Shown here piece after piece: positions 61,061 through 64,000 of a stretch of DNA of 64,000 bases. The DNA is from Nomia melanderi (lineage: Eukaryota; Arthropoda; Insecta; Hymenoptera; Halictidae), in the NCBI RefSeq assembly GCF_051020985.1, contig NW_027475134.1:4960001-5024000 (forward strand), written 5' to 3'. The notes under the pieces are model-generated. The model saw only the letters and a list, made by a program, of their open reading frames with translations. It was not told the DNA's origin and did no database searches. How positions within the stretch are numbered: position 1 is the stretch's first letter; the number at the start of each line of letters is the position of its first letter. The translations under genes were made by a program, and so were the position numbers.

Positions 61061-64000
61061 ACCAAGTGAGTTATCTGCAGGAGGCCCTGGCGCCTGAATC
61101 TGTGCAGCGGGAACGACCTGGGACCACCAGGGGCCGAGAAAACCACCGTCTCATGGGGCCGGACACTCAGGGTCAGGGGAAAATCCAATATATATCTGGT
61201 GATATTTCGGGTGCTATTAGAGATAGCGCAATAAACGAAAGTGAATTATCTGCAGGAGGCCCTGGCGCATGAATCAGTGCAGCGGGAACGACCTCGGACC
61301 ACCGGGGGCAGAGAAAACCACCGTCTCATGGGGCTGGACACTCAGGGTCAGGGGAAAATCCAATATATATCTGGTGATATCTCGGGTGCTATTAGATACA
61401 GCGCAATAAACCAAAGTGAATTATCTGCAGGAGGCCCTGGCGCATGAATCTGTGCAACGGGAACGACCTCGGACCACCAGGGGCCGAGAAAACCGCAGTC
61501 TCATGGGGCTGGACACTCAGGGAGAGGGAAATATCCAATATATATCTGGTGATATCTCGGGTGCTATTACAGATAGCGCAATAAATCAAAGTGCATTGTC
61601 TGTAGGAGTCCCTGGCGCATTAATCTGTGCAGCGGGAACGACCTCGGACCACCAGGGGCCGAGAAAACCACAGTCTCATGGGGCCGGACACTCAGGGTCA
61701 GGGAAAAATCCAATATATATCTGGTGATATCTCGGGTGCTATTACAGATAGCGCAATAAATCAAAGTGCATTACTTGTAGGAGGCCCTGGCGCATGAATC
61801 TGTGCAGCGGGAACGACCTCGGACCAGCAGGGGCCGAGAAAACCAGTCTCATGGGGCCGGACACTCAGGGTCAGGGGAAAATCCAATATATATCTGGTGA
61901 TATCTCGGGTGCTATTACAGATAGCGCAATAAATCAAAGTGCATTACTTGTAGGAGGCCCTGGCGCATGAATATGTGCAGCGGGAACGACCTCGGACGAC
62001 CAGGGGCCGAGAAAACCACAGTCTCATGGGGCAGGACACTCAGGGTCAGGGGAAAATCCAATATATATCTGGTGATATCTCGGGTGCTATTAGAGATAGC
62101 GCAATAAACCAAAGTGAATTATCTGCAGGAGGCCGTGGCGCATGAATCTGTGCAACGGAACGACCTCGGACCACCAGGGGCCGAGAAAACCACAGTCTCA
62201 TGGGGCCGGACACTCAGGGTCAGGGGAAAATCCAATATATAACTGGTGATATCTCGGGTGCTATTACAGATAGCGCAATAAATCAAAGTGCATTGTCTGT
62301 AGGAGGCCCTGGCGCATGTATCTGTGCAGCGGGAACGACCTCGGACCACCAGGGGCCGAGAAAACCACAGTCTCATGGGGCCGGACACTCAGGGTCAGGG
62401 GAAAATCCAATATATATCTGGTGATATCTCGGGTGCTATTACAGATAGCGTAATAAATCAAAGTGCATTGTCTGTAGGCGGCCCTGGCGCATGTATCTGT
62501 GCAGCGGGAACGACCTCGGACCACCAGGGGCCGAGAAAACCACAGTCTCATGGGGCCGGACACTCAGGGTCAGGTGAAAATCCTATATATATCTGGTGAT
62601 ATCTCGGGTGCTATTACAGATAGAGCAATAAATCAAAGTGCATTGTCTGTAGGAGGCCCTGGCGCATGAATCCGTGCAGCGGGAACAACCTCGGACCACC
62701 AGGGGCCGAGAAAACCACAGTCTCATGGGGCCGGACACTCATGGTCAGGGAAAAGTCCAATATATAACTGGTGATATCTCGGGTGCTATTACAGATAGCG
62801 CAATAAACCAAAGTGAATTATCTGCAGGAGGCCCTGGCGCATGCATCTGTGCAGCGGGAACGACCTCGGACCGCCAGGGGCCGAGAAAACCACCGTCTCA
62901 TGGGGCCGGTCACTCTGGGTCATTGAAAAATGCAATATATATGTGGTGATATCTCGGGTGGTATTACAGATAGCGCAATAAATCAAAGTGCATTGTCTGT
63001 AGGAGGCCCTGGCGCATGAACCTGTGCAGCGGGAACGACCTCGGACCACCAGGGGCCGAGAAAACTACAGTCTTATGCGGCCGCACACTCAGGGTCTGGG
63101 GAAAATCCAATATATATCTGGTGATATCTCGGGTGCTATTAGAGATAGCGCAATAAATCAAAGTGAATTGTCTGTAGGAGGCCCTGGCGCATGAACCTGT
63201 GCAGCGGGAACGACCTCGGACCACCAGGGGCCGAGAAAACTACAGTCTCATGGGGGCGGACACTCAGGGTCTGGGGAAAATCCAATATATATCTGGTGAT
63301 ATCTCGGGTGCTAATAGAGATAGCGCAATAAACCAAAGTGAGTTATCTGCAGAAGGCCCTGGCGCATGAATCTGTGCAGCGGGAACGACCTCGGTCCACC
63401 AGGGCCGAGAAAACCACCGTCTCATGGGGCTGGACACTCAGGGTGAGGGGAAAATCCAATATATATCTGGTGATATCTCGGGTGCTATTAGATACAGCGC
63501 AATAAACCAAAGTGAATTATCTGCAGGAGGCCCTGGCGCATGAATCTGGGAAGCGGGAACGACCTCGGACCACCAGGGTCCGAGAAAACCACCGTCTCAT
63601 GGGGCCGGACACTCAGAGTCAGGGGAAAATCCAATATATATCTGGTGATATCTCGGGTGCTATTAGAGATAGCGCAATAAACGAAAGTGAATTATCTGCA
63701 GGAGGCCCTGGCGCATGAATCTGTGCAGCGGGAACGACCTCGGACCACCAGGAGCCGAGAAAACCACCGTCTCATGGGGCCGGACACTCAGGGTCAGGGG
63801 AAAATCCAATAAATATCTGGTGATATCTCGGGTGCTATTAGAGATAGCGCAATAAATCAAAGTGCATTGTCTGTAGGAGGCCCTGGCGCATGAACCTGTG
63901 CAGCGGGAACGACCTCGGACCACCAGGGGCCGAGAAAACTACAGTCTCATGGGGGCGGACACTCAGGGTCTGGGGAAAATCCAATATATATCTGGTGATA

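Larger units (their letters stand above)
1..64000 (+). repeat. Head-to-tail satellite array, 175-bp monomer
   Basis: The sequence repeats every 175 bp from the first to the last base, with small variants of 173-177 bp. Tracking one anchor (the GCTATT that opens the window) to its last occurrence at 63,834 gives 365 monomers in 63,833 bp, a mean of 174.9 bp and a net loss of 42 bp. Every monomer has the same orientation; I saw no inversion, no foreign insertion and no gap. The monomer is about 53% GC (92 of 175 in my consensus) with nine CpG sites. A unit of nucleosomal length in a long homogeneous array is typical of eukaryotic centromeric or pericentromeric satellites; that role is inferred. 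The family is not one I recognise. Confidence 0.97.
44900..64000 (+). repeat. Zone 6: young, deletion-marked amplified zone
   Basis: About 109 monomers assembled from a limited set of blocks repeated at several spacings. Its hallmark is GAAAACCAGTCTC, a 2-bp loss from GAAAACCACAGTCTC, seen ten times (near 45,594, 46,641, 49,090, 50,309, 54,157, 55,205, 55,729, 56,427, 59,399 and 61,847) and nowhere to the left. Single-base losses add to it, so the phase falls by 32 bp over this zone. Its right end is not reached. Confidence 0.82.

Noticed and set aside
1..64000. CRISPR array
   Set aside because: The repeats are 175 bp and contiguous with no unique spacers, and no cas-like gene is present.
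1..64000. Primate alpha satellite (171 bp)
   Set aside because: The unit length is 175 bp, the GC content is much higher, and the typical alpha-satellite words and CENP-B box are absent.

Overview
The whole window is one uninterrupted head-to-tail satellite DNA array. The unit is about 175 bp, and the first monomer (1-175) is exactly that long. From the first monomer to the last complete one, ending at 63,833, there are 365 complete monomers, followed by a partial 167-bp one at the right edge. All monomers lie in the same orientation. I found no protein-coding gene, RNA gene, transposon, CRISPR array or unique-sequence island. The open frames of 60-157 codons come from a repeat whose length is not a multiple of three, and they recur at monomer spacing on both strands. 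A megabase-scale-looking tandem repeat with a nucleosome-sized unit points to a eukaryotic centromeric or pericentromeric region, assembled from long reads. I do not recognise the satellite family and cannot name the species. It is not AT-rich primate alpha satellite: the unit is about 53% GC with nine CpGs. The 174-bp Xenopus laevis centromeric repeat Fcr1 has a similar size, but I cannot confirm any sequence match.

Layout from left to right. (1) 1-4.56 kb: a family carrying BglII-type variant monomers at about 875-bp spacing. (2) 4.56-7.7 kb: an older, more divergent island. (3) 7.7-26.9 kb: a homogenised zone built by successive segmental tandem duplications with periods of 1,400, 2,450, 1,224 and 4,198 bp. 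(4) 26.9-30.6 kb: a second divergent island resembling the first, with a 525-bp trimer duplication. (5) 30.6-44.9 kb: monomers related to zone 1, again with the 875-bp rhythm, then interleaved duplications spaced 3,148 and 3,498 bp apart. (6) 44.9-64 kb: a recently amplified zone with repeated blocks at spacings of 1,571, 3,144, 3,494, 5,242, 5,418, 5,593 and 10,308 bp. It is marked by a private 2-bp deletion and other phase-locked small deletions.

The array therefore works as a mosaic, not as a set of genes. Two main monomer haplotypes (A and B), a minor C type and a strongly divergent 36-bp patch variant have been shuffled by unequal exchange and conversion. Local blocks were then copied over distances from 175 bp to 43 kb. 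The most useful observations are the patch variant at eight places, the imperfect five-monomer periodicity, the concentration of deletions in the right half (net -39 bp, against -3 bp on the left), and the two divergent islands between young blocks. All identities and counts come from reading by eye and should be recomputed.
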